Shown: positions 30,941 to 40,142, numbered from the stretch's first letter. The stretch: 40,148 nucleotides of DNA from Clostridia bacterium (GCA_017623605.1 JAGAOR010000027.1:1-40148), one strand, 5' to 3'. Translations and numbers: made by a program. The notes: generated from the sequence alone by a model not told the origin.

Positions 30941-31960
30941 ATGGCAAACGTAAAAGTTGCAATCAACGGTTTTGGTCGTATCGGTCGTCTTGCGTTCAGA
31001 CAAATGTTTGGTGCAGAGGGCTACGACGTAGTTGCGATCAACGACCTCACCAGCCCCTCGATGCTCGCGCATCTTTTGAAGTACGATTCCGCGCAAGGCA
31101 GATACGCGCTTGCAGACACGGTTTCGGCGGACGATGAAGCAGGCACGATCACCGTAAACGGCAAAACGATCAAGATCTACGCGGAAAAAGACGCGGTAAA
31201 CTGCCCTTGGGCGGCGCTCGACGTAGACGTAGTGCTTGAATGTACGGGCTTCTACACGTCCAAAGCGAAGAGTGAAGCGCACATCAAAGCAGGCGCGAAG
31301 AAAGTTGTTATTTCCGCACCCGCGGGCAACGATCTTCCTACGATCGTTTATAGCGTAAACGAAAAGACGCTCACCAAAGCGGACACGATCATCTCGGCGG
31401 CTTCCTGCACCACCAACTGCCTTGCTCCTATGGCAAACACGCTCAACAAGCTTTCCAAAATTAAGAAAGGCTATATGACGACGATTCACGCGTTCACGGG
31501 CGATCAAATGGTACTCGACGGACCTCACAGAAAGGGCGACTTCCGTCGTGCGAGAGCGGCTGCGGTGAACATCGTTCCCAACTCGACGGGCGCGGCGAAA
31601 GCGATCGGGCTCGTTATCCCCGAACTCAACGGCGTACTCGACGGTTGCGCGCAACGCGTTCCCGTTCCCACCGGTTCGCTTACCCAACTCGTTGCAATCT
31701 GCGAGGGCGAAGTTGACGCGGCTACGGTAAACGCGGCAATGAAAGCGGCGGCTTCCGCTTCCTTTGGATACACGGAAGAAGAAATCGTATCGTCCGATAT
31801 TATCGGCATCACCTACGGTTCGCTCTTCGACGCAACGCAAACGAAGTGCATGCCCATGGGCGACGGCACGACGCTTGTTAAGGTTGTGTCTTGGTACGAC
31901 AACGAAAACTCGTACACGAGCCAAATGGTTAGAACGATTAAATACTTCGCAGAACTTTAA
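30941..31960 (+). CDS. gapA: Glyceraldehyde-3-phosphate dehydrogenase
   Basis: The 339-aa enzyme is NAD-dependent GAPDH of glycolysis. It has the dinucleotide-binding [13 protein letters not shown] at residues 8-20, the active-site SCTTNCLAP with the catalytic Cys at 156, THTH-like TIHAFTGDQ, and [32 protein letters not shown] ends the catalytic domain. The codons are strongly biased to a preferred set (GCG, AAC, CTC, CTT), as expected for a highly expressed gene. It is monocistronic between a strong promoter and a terminator. Confidence 0.98.
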   Translation: MANVKVAINGFGRIGRLAFRQMFGAEGYDVVAINDLTSPSMLAHLLKYDSAQGRYALADTVSADDEAGTITVNGKTIKIYAEKDAVNCPWAALDVDVVLECTGFYTSKAKSEAHIKAGAKKVVISAPAGNDLPTIVYSVNEKTLTKADTIISAASCTTNCLAPMANTLNKLSKIKKGYMTTIHAFTGDQMVLDGPHRKGDFRRARAAAVNIVPNSTGAAKAIGLVIPELNGVLDGCAQRVPVPTGSLTQLVAICEGEVDAATVNAAMKAAASASFGYTEEEIVSSDIIGITYGSLFDATQTKCMPMGDGTTLVKVVSWYDNENSYTSQMVRTIKYFAEL

Positions 31961-31979
31961 TCGACAACAAAAAGAAAAC

Positions 31980-32009
31980 GAGCTCCGAATTTTTCGGGGC
32001 TCTTTTTTT
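31980..32009 (+). terminator. Intrinsic terminator after gapA
   Basis: A 10-bp stem GAGCTCCGAA/TTCGGGGCTC (31980-31989 and 31993-32002, one T-G pair) with a 3-nt loop and T7. Confidence 0.92.
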
Positions 32010-32021
32010 GCGCAAAAGAAC

Positions 32022-32047
32022 CGCCCCTTGCGAGCTCGCAAGGGGCG
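32022..32047 (-). terminator. 26-bp perfect palindrome, probable terminator of glyS
   Basis: A perfect palindrome with arms CGCCCCTTGC and GCAAGGGGCG around GAGCTC. On the minus strand it is followed by GGTTCTTTTGCG, a weak T-tract. It lies 18 bp past the glyS stop. Confidence 0.75.
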
Positions 32048-32065
32048 TAAAACTTTTACATTTGA

Positions 32066-33466
32066 TTAAAAGTCAATCTTTTCTTCGATATACTTAATCG
32101 CTTCGTCCACGGAAACGCGGATTTGTTCCATCGTGTCGCGATCGCGAACGGTAACCGTACCGTTTTCCAAGGTATCGAAGTCAATCGTTACGCAGAACGG
32201 CGTTCCGATTTCGTCCTGACGGCGATAGCGTTTGCCGATCGAGCCCGTAATATCGTAGGTTGCGGGAAATTTTTTAAGCATTTTCGCGTAAATCTCGTCC
32301 GCCTTTTCCGCAAGGTTCTTCTGCAAGGGAAGAACCGCGCATTTATAAGGCGCAAGCGCGGGGTGCAAACGGAGAACCGTGCGAATATCGTTCTTTTCCG
32401 CATCTACTACTTCTTCGTCGTACGCGTCGGTAAGGAATGCAAGTACGACACGATCCGCACCGAGCGACGGTTCGATCACATAGGGCACGTAACGTTCGTT
32501 GGTTACGGAATCAAGATAATCAATGGGCTTTCCGCTCTCTTTTGCGTGTTGGGTTAAATCGTAGTCCGTTCTGTCGGCAACGCCCCAAAGCTCGCCCCAG
32601 CCGAACGCGAAATTGTATTCAAAGTCGGTCGTGGCTTTGGAGTAGAAGCAAAGCTCTTCGGGGGAATGATCGCGGAGGTGTAAATTTTCCGCTTTCATAC
32701 CAAGCGATAACAGCCAATCGCGGCAATAATTTTTCCAATATTCAAACCATTCGAGATCGGTGCCGGGTTTGCAGAAAAATTCCAATTCCATTTGTTCGAA
32801 TTCGCGCGTACGGAACGTGAAGTTTCCGGGCGTGATTTCGTTTCGGAAGGATTTACCGATTTGCCCAATACCAAACGGCACGCGCATACGCGTTGCGCGT
32901 TGTACGTTTTGGAACTGCACGAAAATACCTTGCGCCGTTTCAGGACGGAGATATACGGTGTTCGCGCTATCCTCCGTTACGCCTTGGAACGTTTTGAACA
33001 TAAGATTGAATTTACGGATCGAAGTGAAATCGGAATTGCCACAAACGGGGCAAACAATTTTGTGTTCGGTGATGAACGCTTCGAGCGCGTCGTTGTCCAT
33101 AGCCTCCACTTTCACGTCCAAATTCTTTTTCGCAACGTACGCTTCCACGAGGTTATCCGCGCGGTGGCGCGCTTTACAGCTCTTACAATCCATCAAGGGA
33201 TCGGAAAAGCCGCCAAGGTGTCCCGAAGCTTTCCAGGTGCGCGTGTTCATCAAGATCGCACAATCCACGCCCGTGTTATAGGGGTTTTCCTGCACGAACT
33301 TTTTCCACCACGCCTTTTTCACGTTATTTTTCAGCTCTACACCGAGAGGACCGTAGTCCCACGTGTTGGCAAGTCCGCCGTAAATTTCACTGCCGGGGAA
33401 AATAAAGCCCCTGTTTTTGCAAAGGGAAACAAGCTTTTCCATTGTAACTGCTCTTTTTTCTGCCAT
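32066..33466 (-). CDS. glyS: Glycyl-tRNA synthetase, single-chain type
   Basis: The 466-aa protein is the class II homodimeric GlyRS (eukaryote/archaea-like alpha2 type also found in many Gram-positives), charging tRNA-Gly. It has [20 protein letters not shown] near the N-terminus, a Cys-x2-Cys zinc-like pair ([12 protein letters not shown]) and [23 protein letters not shown] (motif 2 region), [19 protein letters not shown], and [17 protein letters not shown] (motif 3). The start at 33466 has TATGGAGAAC upstream; in-frame ATGs further upstream lie before the promoter -10. Confidence 0.97.
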   Translation of the reverse strand: MAEKRAVTMEKLVSLCKNRGFIFPGSEIYGGLANTWDYGPLGVELKNNVKKAWWKKFVQENPYNTGVDCAILMNTRTWKASGHLGGFSDPLMDCKSCKARHRADNLVEAYVAKKNLDVKVEAMDNDALEAFITEHKIVCPVCGNSDFTSIRKFNLMFKTFQGVTEDSANTVYLRPETAQGIFVQFQNVQRATRMRVPFGIGQIGKSFRNEITPGNFTFRTREFEQMELEFFCKPGTDLEWFEYWKNYCRDWLLSLGMKAENLHLRDHSPEELCFYSKATTDFEYNFAFGWGELWGVADRTDYDLTQHAKESGKPIDYLDSVTNERYVPYVIEPSLGADRVVLAFLTDAYDEEVVDAEKNDIRTVLRLHPALAPYKCAVLPLQKNLAEKADEIYAKMLKKFPATYDITGSIGKRYRRQDEIGTPFCVTIDFDTLENGTVTVRDRDTMEQIRVSVDEAIKYIEEKIDF

Positions 33467-33502
33467 AAGTAGTTCTCCATAAATAAATTCTTTATCTCGT
33501 CT

Positions 33503-33532
33503 ATTATACGACATTTTCCGCCTACAAGTCAA
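33503..33532 (-). promoter_or_regulatory. Promoter of glyS
   Basis: On the minus strand TTGACT (33527-33532) and TATAAT (33503-33508) with an 18-bp spacer. The leader is about 30 nt, so no T-box is present, in contrast to many clostridial aminoacyl-tRNA synthetase genes. Confidence 0.82.
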
Positions 33533-33612
33533 TCGAAAGAAAGAAAATTTACGCAAAAAGATAAAAAAATTAAAAAAATTACGGGAGAACTATTCCCTTT
33601 TTTTGAAATATG

Positions 33613-33621
33613 TGGTATAAT
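33613..33621 (+). promoter_or_regulatory. Extended -10 promoter of fhs
   Basis: TGG followed by TATAAT (33616-33621) is an extended -10 element. No good -35 box lies 16-18 bp upstream; TTGAAA at 33603-33608 is too close to serve. Confidence 0.65.
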
Positions 33622-33655
33622 AAGGTGAATAAATTTTTATTACGGAGAAGAATGT

Positions 33656-35311
33656 ATGCTTTCGGATATTGAAATTGCGGAAAGCGCGGAGCTTAAAGAT
33701 ATACGCGACGTGGCGAAAACGCTCGGTTTAACGGAAAACGAGCTAGAATTATACGGCAAATATAAGGCGAAAGTAACCTTGCCCAAAAATGCAAAGCGTA
33801 AGGCGAAATTGATCTTGGTTACGGCGATCAATCCCACCGCCTCGGGCGAGGGGAAAACGACCGTTTCCATCGGGCTTGCCGACGGGCTTTCGAAAATCGG
33901 AAAAAAGGCGTGCCTTGCCCTTAGAGAACCGTCGCTCGGACCTGTGTTCGGGATCAAAGGCGGCGCAGCGGGCGGCGGGTATGCACAAGTCGTGCCTATG
34001 TCGGAAATCAATTTACATTTTACGGGCGATCTGCACGCGATCACGGCGGCGAACAATCTTTTATGCGCGCTTATGGATAATCATATTTTCCGCGGTAACG
34101 AGCTGAAAATTGATACGAACAATATCTATTTCCATCGTTGTATGGATATGAACGAGCGGCAGCTTATCAATATTACGATCGGCGGTAAGGGCAGAGGCGT
34201 GGAAAGAGAGGATCATTTCGACATCACGGCGGCAAGTGAGATTATGGCGGTTTTGTGCCTTGCTACGGACATAGATGATCTGAAAAAACGGCTGGGTAAT
34301 ATTATCGTGGGCTTGAATACGGACGGCGATTTCGTGCGCGCAAAGGATATTCCGGGCGCGGTGGGCTCTATGGCGGTACTTTTGAAAGAGGCAATGAAAC
34401 CCAACCTCGTGCAAACGCTTGAGCACACCCCCGCCTTTATCCACGGCGGACCGTTTGCAAATATCGCGCACGGCTGTAACAGCGTGCAAGCGACGTACGC
34501 GGCAATGAGTCTTGCGGACTACGCGGTTACGGAAGCGGGCTTCGGCGCAGATTTAGGCGCGGAAAAATTCCTCGATACGAAATGTCGCGCGGCGGGAATC
34601 GAGCCCGATTGCGTCGTGATCGTCGCAACGGTGAAAGCGCTTAAATTACACGGCGGCGCGGCGAAAGAAACCCTCTCGCAGGAAAATTTAGACGCGCTTG
34701 AAAAGGGTATGCCGAATTTATTAAAACATATCGAAAATATCACGCAGGTTTATAAAAAGCCCGTGGTGGTGGCAATGAACCGATTCTTCACCGACACGCA
34801 AGCAGAAACGGATTTCGTGATTGAAACGGTGAAAAAGGCGGGCGCAACGGCGGTGTTTACCGACGTATTCTTAAAAGGCGGCGAGGGTGGCAAGGAGCTT
34901 GCCAAGGAAGTGGTAAAAGCTTGCGAAATTCCCTCCAAACTCTGCCACCCGTACGAACTTGACGAGGGTGTTTGCGAGAAGATCGAAAACGTTGCGAAGA
35001 AAATTTACGGTGCAGACGGCGTAGATTTTTCGGAGGAAGCGCTAGCCAAAATCAAAACGATCGAGGAAAAGGGCTGTGGAAATCTGCCCGTGATTATCGC
35101 GAAAACGCAGTATTCTTTATCCGATAACGCGGAGCTGCTCGGCAGACCGACGGGATTTAGAATTGCCGTTCGGGATATAGTGCTCAAAGGCGGCGCAGGC
35201 TTTATCGTTGCCATTTCAGGTAAGATAATGCTTATGCCCGGACTTGGGGCGCACCCTGCGGCGGAGAAGATTGATCTTCTTTCCGACGGAAGCATCGTTG
35301 GGCTTTCGTAA
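33656..35311 (+). CDS. fhs: Formate-tetrahydrofolate ligase
   Basis: The 551-aa enzyme makes 10-formyltetrahydrofolate from formate, THF and ATP in one-carbon metabolism and, in acetogens, the methyl branch of the Wood-Ljungdahl pathway. The family signatures are [20 protein letters not shown] with the ATP-binding loop (about 60-69), [20 protein letters not shown] (about 89-108), and [28 protein letters not shown] lies close to the C-terminus. Length is normal. It is followed at 45 bp by glnS. Its presence alone does not show acetogenesis; no other pathway gene is in the window. Confidence 0.98.
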   Translation: MLSDIEIAESAELKDIRDVAKTLGLTENELELYGKYKAKVTLPKNAKRKAKLILVTAINPTASGEGKTTVSIGLADGLSKIGKKACLALREPSLGPVFGIKGGAAGGGYAQVVPMSEINLHFTGDLHAITAANNLLCALMDNHIFRGNELKIDTNNIYFHRCMDMNERQLINITIGGKGRGVEREDHFDITAASEIMAVLCLATDIDDLKKRLGNIIVGLNTDGDFVRAKDIPGAVGSMAVLLKEAMKPNLVQTLEHTPAFIHGGPFANIAHGCNSVQATYAAMSLADYAVTEAGFGADLGAEKFLDTKCRAAGIEPDCVVIVATVKALKLHGGAAKETLSQENLDALEKGMPNLLKHIENITQVYKKPVVVAMNRFFTDTQAETDFVIETVKKAGATAVFTDVFLKGGEGGKELAKEVVKACEIPSKLCHPYELDEGVCEKIENVAKKIYGADGVDFSEEALAKIKTIEEKGCGNLPVIIAKTQYSLSDNAELLGRPTGFRIAVRDIVLKGGAGFIVAISGKIMLMPGLGAHPAAEKIDLLSDGSIVGLS

Positions 35312-35356
35312 GAAAAGTGAATTGCGTTTTAACGGAAAGAAAATAAGGAAATGATT

Positions 35357-36991
35357 ATGAACAAAATAGAAGCAACGAATTTCATTGAACAAATTATTAA
35401 CGAGGATATTGAAAACGGTAAAATTTCTGCCGTGCAAACCCGTTTCCCGCCCGAACCCAACGGGTATTTGCATATCGGGCATATCAAAAGTATGCTCGTC
35501 AATTTCGGTACGGCGAAAAAGTACGAGGGCAAATGTAACCTCTTTTTCGACGACACCAACCCGTCCAAGGAAAAAACGGAATTTGTAGACGCGATCCGCA
35601 AGGACATCGAGTGGGTAGGCTATCAATGGGCAAAAGAAGTATACGCTTCCGATTTCTTTGATATTATCTACGAATATGCGGAAAAATTGATCCAAGACGG
35701 TAAAGCGTTCGTTTGCGATCTCTCTCCCGAAGAAATTTCCGCGTTCCGCGGTACGCTCACAGAGGCGGGCAAGGAAAGCCCCTATCGCAATCGTTCGGTG
35801 GAAGAAAATCTCACGCTTTTCCGTGAAATGAAAGCGGGAAAATATCCCGACGGTAGTAAATGTCTGCGCGCGAAGATTGATATGGCTTCGCCGAATATGA
35901 ATATGCGCGATCCCGTCATTTACCGCATTCTGCGCGCGACGCATCACCGTACGGGCGATAAGTGGTGTATTTATCCTATGTACGACTACGCGCACCCGAT
36001 CTGTGATTATTTGCAAGGGGTAACCCATTCTCTTTGTACGCTCGAATTTGAAGATCACCGCCCGTTATACGATTGGGTAGGGATCAACCTTGGCTTTGAA
36101 CCCAAGCCCCGTCAAATCGAATTTGCGCGGCTTGCGGTAACCAATACGGTGATGTCCAAGCGGTATTTGAAAAAGCTCGTGGAAGAGGGGCACGTGCACG
36201 GTTGGGACGATCCCCGTATGCCGACGGTGGCGGGCTTGCGTAATCGCGGCGTACCTCCCGAAGCCCTTTTGGATTTCTGCACGAAAATCGGGATCGTGAA
36301 AGCCAATTCCGAATGTCAGCTTTCCTATTTGGAAGCGTGTATTCGCGATAATCTCAACGAAAACGCCGAACGCGCTATGGCGGTGTTAGAACCACTTAAA
36401 GTAACGCTCACCAACTACGAGGGAGAAGAAGAGCTTGAAACGGCGTTGCACCCCTTAAAGAGTGAGCTTGGCGTAAGAAAAGTGAAGTTCTCGAAAACGG
36501 TGTATATCGACAGATCGGATTTCTCGCTCAATCCCCCGCCTAAATATCAACGCCTCAAAGCGGACGGCTACGTGCGTCTCAAAAACGCGTATATCATTCA
36601 TTGCGACGAGGTCGTGTTAGGCGATAACGGCGAAGTACAGGAGCTCAAATGCTCGTACGTCCCCGAAAGCCGTTCGCCTTTCGATACGAGCGGTATTAAA
36701 GTGAAAGGCACGATTCAATGGGTGGACGGAAATACGGGCGTAGACGTAGAAATCCGTCGCTACGGCGTTTTGTTAAAGGATGCCGAATATGCAGGGCAGG
36801 ATTTTGGCGAGCGAATGAATTTGGATAGCGAGTATATCTATCACGGCAAAGCCGAGCCGTACCTTGCTGCGTGCGAAGACGGAAAGCAATTCCAGCTTAT
36901 GCGCGTGGGATATTATAAAAAATGTACGAACGCTTCGGGCGGGCTCGTTCTTTCCGAGATCGTTTCGCTCAAAGATAATTTCAACAAATAA
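35357..36991 (+). CDS. glnS: Glutaminyl-tRNA synthetase
   Basis: The 544-aa class I enzyme charges tRNA-Gln directly. GlnRS rather than GluRS is indicated by TRFPPEPNGYLHIGHIKSML, with HIGH at 39-42, ASPNMNMRDPVIYRI, HSLCTLEFEDHRPLYDW, and TVMSKRYLKKLVEEGHVHGW (KMSKS-type loop). The beta-barrel anticodon-binding domain follows. The ATG at 35357 is preferred over 35351 because AAGGAA lies 6 bp upstream of it and abuts the other. Most Firmicutes use GatCAB instead, so this gene marks a subset of Clostridia that acquired GlnRS. Confidence 0.97.
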   Translation: MNKIEATNFIEQIINEDIENGKISAVQTRFPPEPNGYLHIGHIKSMLVNFGTAKKYEGKCNLFFDDTNPSKEKTEFVDAIRKDIEWVGYQWAKEVYASDFFDIIYEYAEKLIQDGKAFVCDLSPEEISAFRGTLTEAGKESPYRNRSVEENLTLFREMKAGKYPDGSKCLRAKIDMASPNMNMRDPVIYRILRATHHRTGDKWCIYPMYDYAHPICDYLQGVTHSLCTLEFEDHRPLYDWVGINLGFEPKPRQIEFARLAVTNTVMSKRYLKKLVEEGHVHGWDDPRMPTVAGLRNRGVPPEALLDFCTKIGIVKANSECQLSYLEACIRDNLNENAERAMAVLEPLKVTLTNYEGEEELETALHPLKSELGVRKVKFSKTVYIDRSDFSLNPPPKYQRLKADGYVRLKNAYIIHCDEVVLGDNGEVQELKCSYVPESRSPFDTSGIKVKGTIQWVDGNTGVDVEIRRYGVLLKDAEYAGQDFGERMNLDSEYIYHGKAEPYLAACEDGKQFQLMRVGYYKKCTNASGGLVLSEIVSLKDNFNK

Positions 36992-37015
36992 CGGAAGGAG
37001 AAAGGAGCAAAGGAT

Positions 37016-38302
37016 ATGATACCATTCTATGCGATATTGACGAATACGGAAGTCTCCGATCCCTTGCAACAGTTGCCTATGCTCGTAGGCGCGGTTGCTT
37101 TGGCGGTTCTTTTGATCGCGTTCTTTATCGGTTTTGCCAAGGGCTTCCGCAGGGTAAGCTGGGGAGGCTTCGTTTGGGTTGCCGCGAGCGCGGGATATTT
37201 TCTGTTGGAATATTTTTTAGGCGCAGAAAATCCGTTAAAGCCCTTCGTTACAACGTTCATAGCCGACGAGGCGACGGCGAATTTCTTGTCCTCGTTCGCG
37301 TTCGTGCTTGCTTGTATTTTGGTTGCGTTACTGTTGCAAGGCGTTTGCAGTCTGCTTTTCCGTCCGCGTGTCAAACTCGTCAATCGGGACGGCGACCGCT
37401 TCACCGTGGACGAAAACGGAATTGAATACGACGACGAAGACAAGGATTATGACGACTATGAGGATTATCGTCCGCGTAAAATGCTCGTGCGTAAAGGCTG
37501 TCGCAGACCTAATCTTTTCGGGCGACTTATCGGCGGTTTGATTTGCGCGATTAACGCGGCGGCGGTGCTGGTTGTGATCGTATCGTTCGCGCTGTTCGTC
37601 GTTTGCGCTACGCCGTTGAAAGAGGGTGCGCTCGCACCTATGTTTTCAAACGAATATATGCCGCTCGTGCAAGAATACGCGTTTAAGTATGCGTTCGATT
37701 TCTTAATGATCGGGGTGATCTTAAAAATCGCGCGCAAGGGCTACGAGAAAGGCTTTATGGAAAGCTTGCGCTCCTTAATCGTGGGCGTGGGTAGGCTCGT
37801 AGGTATCTGCGTGGCTTTTTATCTTCCCTTCTCGCAGTTCGTTCTGCCCGTAGAAGAGGGCGGCGTGGAAATTTTACATTCGTTCGTATACCGTTGCGTA
37901 GACGCGGCAACGATGATGGGCTTGCCTGAAACGTTTGCGCCCATTGTGGGGCAGATTTTGGCGGGCTTGTTGTTGTTCGTGCTCGTGCTGCTCGTGTTCG
38001 CGCTTTTAAATTTCATTTTAAAAAAGCTTGCCGAGGGAATTGAGGGCGTTGGTTTCTTCCGCACGATTGATAGTACGCTCGCTTGCCTTGTGTATTTGCT
38101 CGTGGGCGTGGCGGTTTGCTTGCTCGTTTGGGTGGCGTTCTACGTGGTTGGTTCGTATGGAATTTTCGACGTGAACACGTTGCTTGCAGAAGGTAGCCTT
38201 GCCAAGAAATTACTCGATACCTGCGCGGTATATATCCAACCAGCGCTTGATAATTTCAACGCGATTCTCGCGGGTTTGGTCGCGCCCGCGCCTGCGCCTT
38301 AA
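37016..38302 (+). CDS. Large membrane protein with two CvpA-like halves
   Basis: The 428-aa protein has about eight hydrophobic segments and looks like two CvpA-like modules in one chain. The first (about 22-200) has GFAKGFRRVSWGGFVWV after its first segment and RPNLFGRLIGGLICAIN later. The second (about 228-380) has RKGYEKGFMESLRSLIVG and GFFRTIDSTLACLVYLLVG in corresponding places. Between them is an acidic loop (about 136-152, DDEDKDYDDYEDY). Its ribosome binding site is strong, with GGAGAAAGGAG before the ATG. It follows glnS by 24 bp. Function is unknown; the CvpA assignment rests on motif layout. Confidence 0.78.
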   Translation: MIPFYAILTNTEVSDPLQQLPMLVGAVALAVLLIAFFIGFAKGFRRVSWGGFVWVAASAGYFLLEYFLGAENPLKPFVTTFIADEATANFLSSFAFVLACILVALLLQGVCSLLFRPRVKLVNRDGDRFTVDENGIEYDDEDKDYDDYEDYRPRKMLVRKGCRRPNLFGRLIGGLICAINAAAVLVVIVSFALFVVCATPLKEGALAPMFSNEYMPLVQEYAFKYAFDFLMIGVILKIARKGYEKGFMESLRSLIVGVGRLVGICVAFYLPFSQFVLPVEEGGVEILHSFVYRCVDAATMMGLPETFAPIVGQILAGLLLFVLVLLVFALLNFILKKLAEGIEGVGFFRTIDSTLACLVYLLVGVAVCLLVWVAFYVVGSYGIFDVNTLLAEGSLAKKLLDTCAVYIQPALDNFNAILAGLVAPAPAP

Positions 38303-38306
38303 CGAT

Positions 38307-39041
38307 TTAAAGCGTACCCGTTAAATAGTTCTTTGCAAAAACCTCGCGAGAAAGCGGGGTTTTCTCTTTGATTGCGCGGCAAAATTCTTCGCATAAGCAC
38401 GCGCCCTGCTCAATCGCTTGCGCGTATAAAACGTTTGCTTGCTCGGAAAGGGCAAGCCCAAGCGAGGAGCTTCTCACGGAGAAGAGTTTAGATGCAGGGG
38501 GCAGGTATGCGTTGAATAAGCGAATGGCGCGGAAAAACGCCTTTTGATCGAGCGGCGGAAAGCCGACGCGCGCGGAGATCGCGGCGTAGAGTAAAAATAG
38601 TTCCTTTTTGTCGGCAGAAGAAAGCTTTGCGCGGAAATATTCCGTTTGGGTTTTATCACTCTGCGTTTTGAAATACGCGTCGAGTGCGTTTTCCATACGC
38701 GTGTGTTTAAGCGGCGATTTGCCCGCTTTTTCGTAGATAAGAGGGTGAAAAAGGGTGTCGGCGGCGTAGTGCGTGATATAGCCGAGTGAATAGGCAAGGA
38801 GGGGGGTTTGCGTGGAAAAGCTTTTGCAGACTGTAAACGCGGAAAAACCGCCTCTACGGTGTAGATAAGAGCCGAGATTTTTTGAAAAACCGCCTAAAAT
38901 AGGATAGAAAAAACAAAAATCCGCGCCTTGCGCTCCGAAATAGTAGAGCGGAAGTCGTGGCTGTATTTTTTTTCTTATGGCAGGCGGAAGAAGTGCGAGC
39001 GTTTTTTGCGCGATCAGATAATGAGTGTAGGCGGCAGGCAT
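38307..39041 (-). CDS. Zinc-dependent phospholipase C-like protein
   Basis: The 244-aa protein resembles the zinc-dependent phospholipase C / S1-P1 nuclease fold family (Zn_dep_PLPC). Its histidine-rich start MPAAYTHYLIAQK, FGAQGADFCFFYP (about 35-47), and LGYITHYAADTLFHPLIYEK (about 85-104) supply the expected metal-binding His and Asp residues. No signal peptide is visible, which is common in this clostridial subgroup of unknown role. The start is chosen for the conserved N-terminus; no ribosome binding site is evident. The DNA contains one copy of the recurrent 20-bp word (38494-38513), and a related copy lies just upstream (39068-39081). Confidence 0.9.
   Translation of the reverse strand: MPAAYTHYLIAQKTLALLPPAIRKKIQPRLPLYYFGAQGADFCFFYPILGGFSKNLGSYLHRRGGFSAFTVCKSFSTQTPLLAYSLGYITHYAADTLFHPLIYEKAGKSPLKHTRMENALDAYFKTQSDKTQTEYFRAKLSSADKKELFLLYAAISARVGFPPLDQKAFFRAIRLFNAYLPPASKLFSVRSSSLGLALSEQANVLYAQAIEQGACLCEEFCRAIKEKTPLSREVFAKNYLTGTL
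38338..38366 (+). terminator. Terminator hairpin embedded in the 3' end of the convergent gene
   Basis: A 10-bp stem AAAACCTCGC/GCGGGGTTTT (38338-38347 and 38354-38363, one T-G pair) followed by CTCTTT. It should end the plus-strand transcript but lies within the coding sequence of the minus-strand gene, since only 4 bp separate the two stops. Confidence 0.78.
38494..38513 (+). repeat. Recurrent word, copy B
   Basis: The same 20 bp as copy A, inside the minus-strand phospholipase-like gene; both genes read it as NAYLPPA. Confidence 0.8.
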
Positions 39042-39067
39042 ATATGTAGCGGACAGGTTGGCGGTTC

Positions 39068-39081
39068 AACGCATACCTGCC
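39068..39081 (-). repeat. Recurrent word, copy D
   Basis: GGCAGGTATGCGTT on the minus strand in the non-coding gap (39042-39132) between the phospholipase-like gene and spoVT. It shares 14 bp with the other copies. Confidence 0.75.
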
Positions 39082-39132
39082 ATAGTCGTTTGCGCAAAAA
39101 GCGAAGCTTGACTAAAACGGTTTTATTCAAAT

Positions 39133-39678
39133 TTATTCAAATTGATTGGCTAAAATATCCGCAGTAAGACGTGCAAGATTCATATCGCCGCCGTCCATTT
39201 TTGCACCGTCCTCTTTGGAGAGTACGGCAACCGCGCCAAGACAGTCCCCGCCCGATACGATGGGCACGATCACCTGCGCCGTTACACCCTCTTCACGGGA
39301 AGAGGTGAGGGGGAGAATGTCCCCGCCCTCGGCGGCGTTGGCGATATAGCTGCGCCGTTCCTTTAAAATCTTGTCCATATCCTCGGATAAGCTTTTGCCG
39401 TCGAGATCCTTTTTACCGTCGCCAAAGGCGTGTAAAACGCCGTCGGTGTCGCAGATGACGGCAAGCTTGCCGCTCAAATCGTTTAAGGAGCGTGCAGTCG
39501 CCTTGCTGAACCGTTCAAGCGTTGCGATCGGCGAATATTTTTTAAGCATAAGCTCGTCGCGATCGGTGAAAATTTCAAGGGGATCGCCCTCTTTGATGCG
39601 GAGGGTGCGGCGGATCTCTTTTGGAATCACGACGCGCCCGAGCTCGTCTATTCTTCTAACTATTCCTGTTGCTTTCAT
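39133..39678 (-). CDS. spoVT: Stage V sporulation protein T
   Basis: The 181-aa protein is SpoVT, a forespore regulator of sigma-G-dependent genes. The N-terminal AbrB-type swapped-hairpin DNA-binding domain (1-50) reads MKATGIVRRIDELGRVVIPK then RRTLRIKEGDPLEIF. Residues about 55-181 form the GAF-like ligand-sensing domain. ATGGAGG lies about 9 bp upstream of the ATG. A sigma-G-like promoter is visible further upstream. Its presence, with yyaC and ger genes, shows the organism makes endospores. Confidence 0.96.
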   Translation of the reverse strand: MKATGIVRRIDELGRVVIPKEIRRTLRIKEGDPLEIFTDRDELMLKKYSPIATLERFSKATARSLNDLSGKLAVICDTDGVLHAFGDGKKDLDGKSLSEDMDKILKERRSYIANAAEGGDILPLTSSREEGVTAQVIVPIVSGGDCLGAVAVLSKEDGAKMDGGDMNLARLTADILANQFE

Positions 39679-39699
39679 AAAAATGCCTCCATTTACAAA

Positions 39700-39728
39700 T
39701 ATTGTGCGCGGAAGCGGAAATATTATGC
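39700..39728 (-). promoter_or_regulatory. Candidate sigma-G promoter of spoVT
   Basis: On the minus strand, GCATA (39724-39728) and CACAATA (39700-39706) are 17 bp apart. They match the forespore sigma-G pattern (GMATR, CATNMTA) with one mismatch. B. subtilis spoVT is a known sigma-G target. Confidence 0.6.
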
Positions 39729-39787
39729 AATAGAGTACGCGGAAACGAAAATTTTTAAATTTTTTTTAAAAGAGTAATGAAAATGAG

Positions 39788-39816
39788 TTGACAAAAGTGT
39801 GCAGGTGATATATAAT
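39788..39816 (+). promoter_or_regulatory. Promoter of tRNA-Leu
   Basis: TTGACA (39788-39793) and TATAAT (39811-39816), both perfect with a 17-bp spacer; expected start near 39823, seven bases before the mature tRNA. Confidence 0.92.
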
Positions 39817-39829
39817 AATGTTCGTTAAT

Positions 39830-39914
39830 GCGGTCGTGGCGGAACTGGCAGACGCGCAAGACTAAGGATCTTGTGGGTAACTCCATGCAGGTTCAATTCC
39901 TGTCGACCGCACCA
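39830..39914 (+). tRNA. tRNA-Leu, anticodon AAG
   Basis: An 85-nt type II tRNA with encoded CCA. The acceptor stem GCGGTCG pairs with CGACCGC; the anticodon stem CAAGA/TCTTG encloses the loop CTAAGGA, giving anticodon AAG (CUU codon). A variable arm TGGG-TAAC-TCCA and a T arm GCAGG-TTCAATT-CCTGT follow, with discriminator A as expected for leucine. An A34 leucine tRNA needs deamination to inosine to read CUC and CUA as well; this is uncommon in bacteria but known in some Firmicutes. CTT and CTC are heavily used in the neighbouring genes. Confidence 0.95.
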
Positions 39915-39916
39915 CG

Positions 39917-39967
39917 AAAGGGTGATAATTTTGATACAAAAAGTATCGAGATTATTGCCCTTTTTGT
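39917..39967 (+). terminator. Intrinsic terminator after tRNA-Leu
   Basis: AAAGGG (39917-39922) pairs with CCCTTT (39958-39963), extended inward through two G-T pairs and ATAAT/ATTAT, with a nested GATAC/GTATC hairpin (39933-39937 and 39943-39947). T-rich sequence follows. Confidence 0.85.
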
Positions 39968-40067
39968 TGCTTTTAGGGGTATTTTCACCTTATTTTCGGC
40001 TTTTGACGGGAGTTTTGACCGTTGAGAGCCGATTTTTGGTTGCGCCTACTTTTTTTACCCATCCTCA

Positions 40068-40142
40068 AATCGTTAAAATTATGCGGTAATCGTTAAAATT
40101 ATGGGTAATCGTTAAAAAGATACCCTAATCGTTAAAATTATG
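40068..40142. repeat. Iteron-like tandem repeat at the right edge
   Basis: AATCGTTAAAATTATG occurs at 40068-40083, 40088-40103 and 40127-40142, with a diverged copy AATCGTTAAAAAGATA at 40107-40122. Spacing between copy starts is 20, 19 and 20 bp, about two helical turns. The 39968-40067 stretch before it holds no gene that I can recognise. The array may continue beyond the window. Confidence 0.8.

Noticed and set aside
30905-32041. 378-aa open frame on the minus strand across gapA
   Set aside because: It is the mirror of a strongly codon-biased gene; its product is arginine/valine-rich with no family resemblance, while gapA on the other strand is unmistakable.
33467-33502. T-box leader for glyS
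   Set aside because: The promoter lies only about 30 bp before the start codon, leaving no room for a T-box; none is seen before glnS either.
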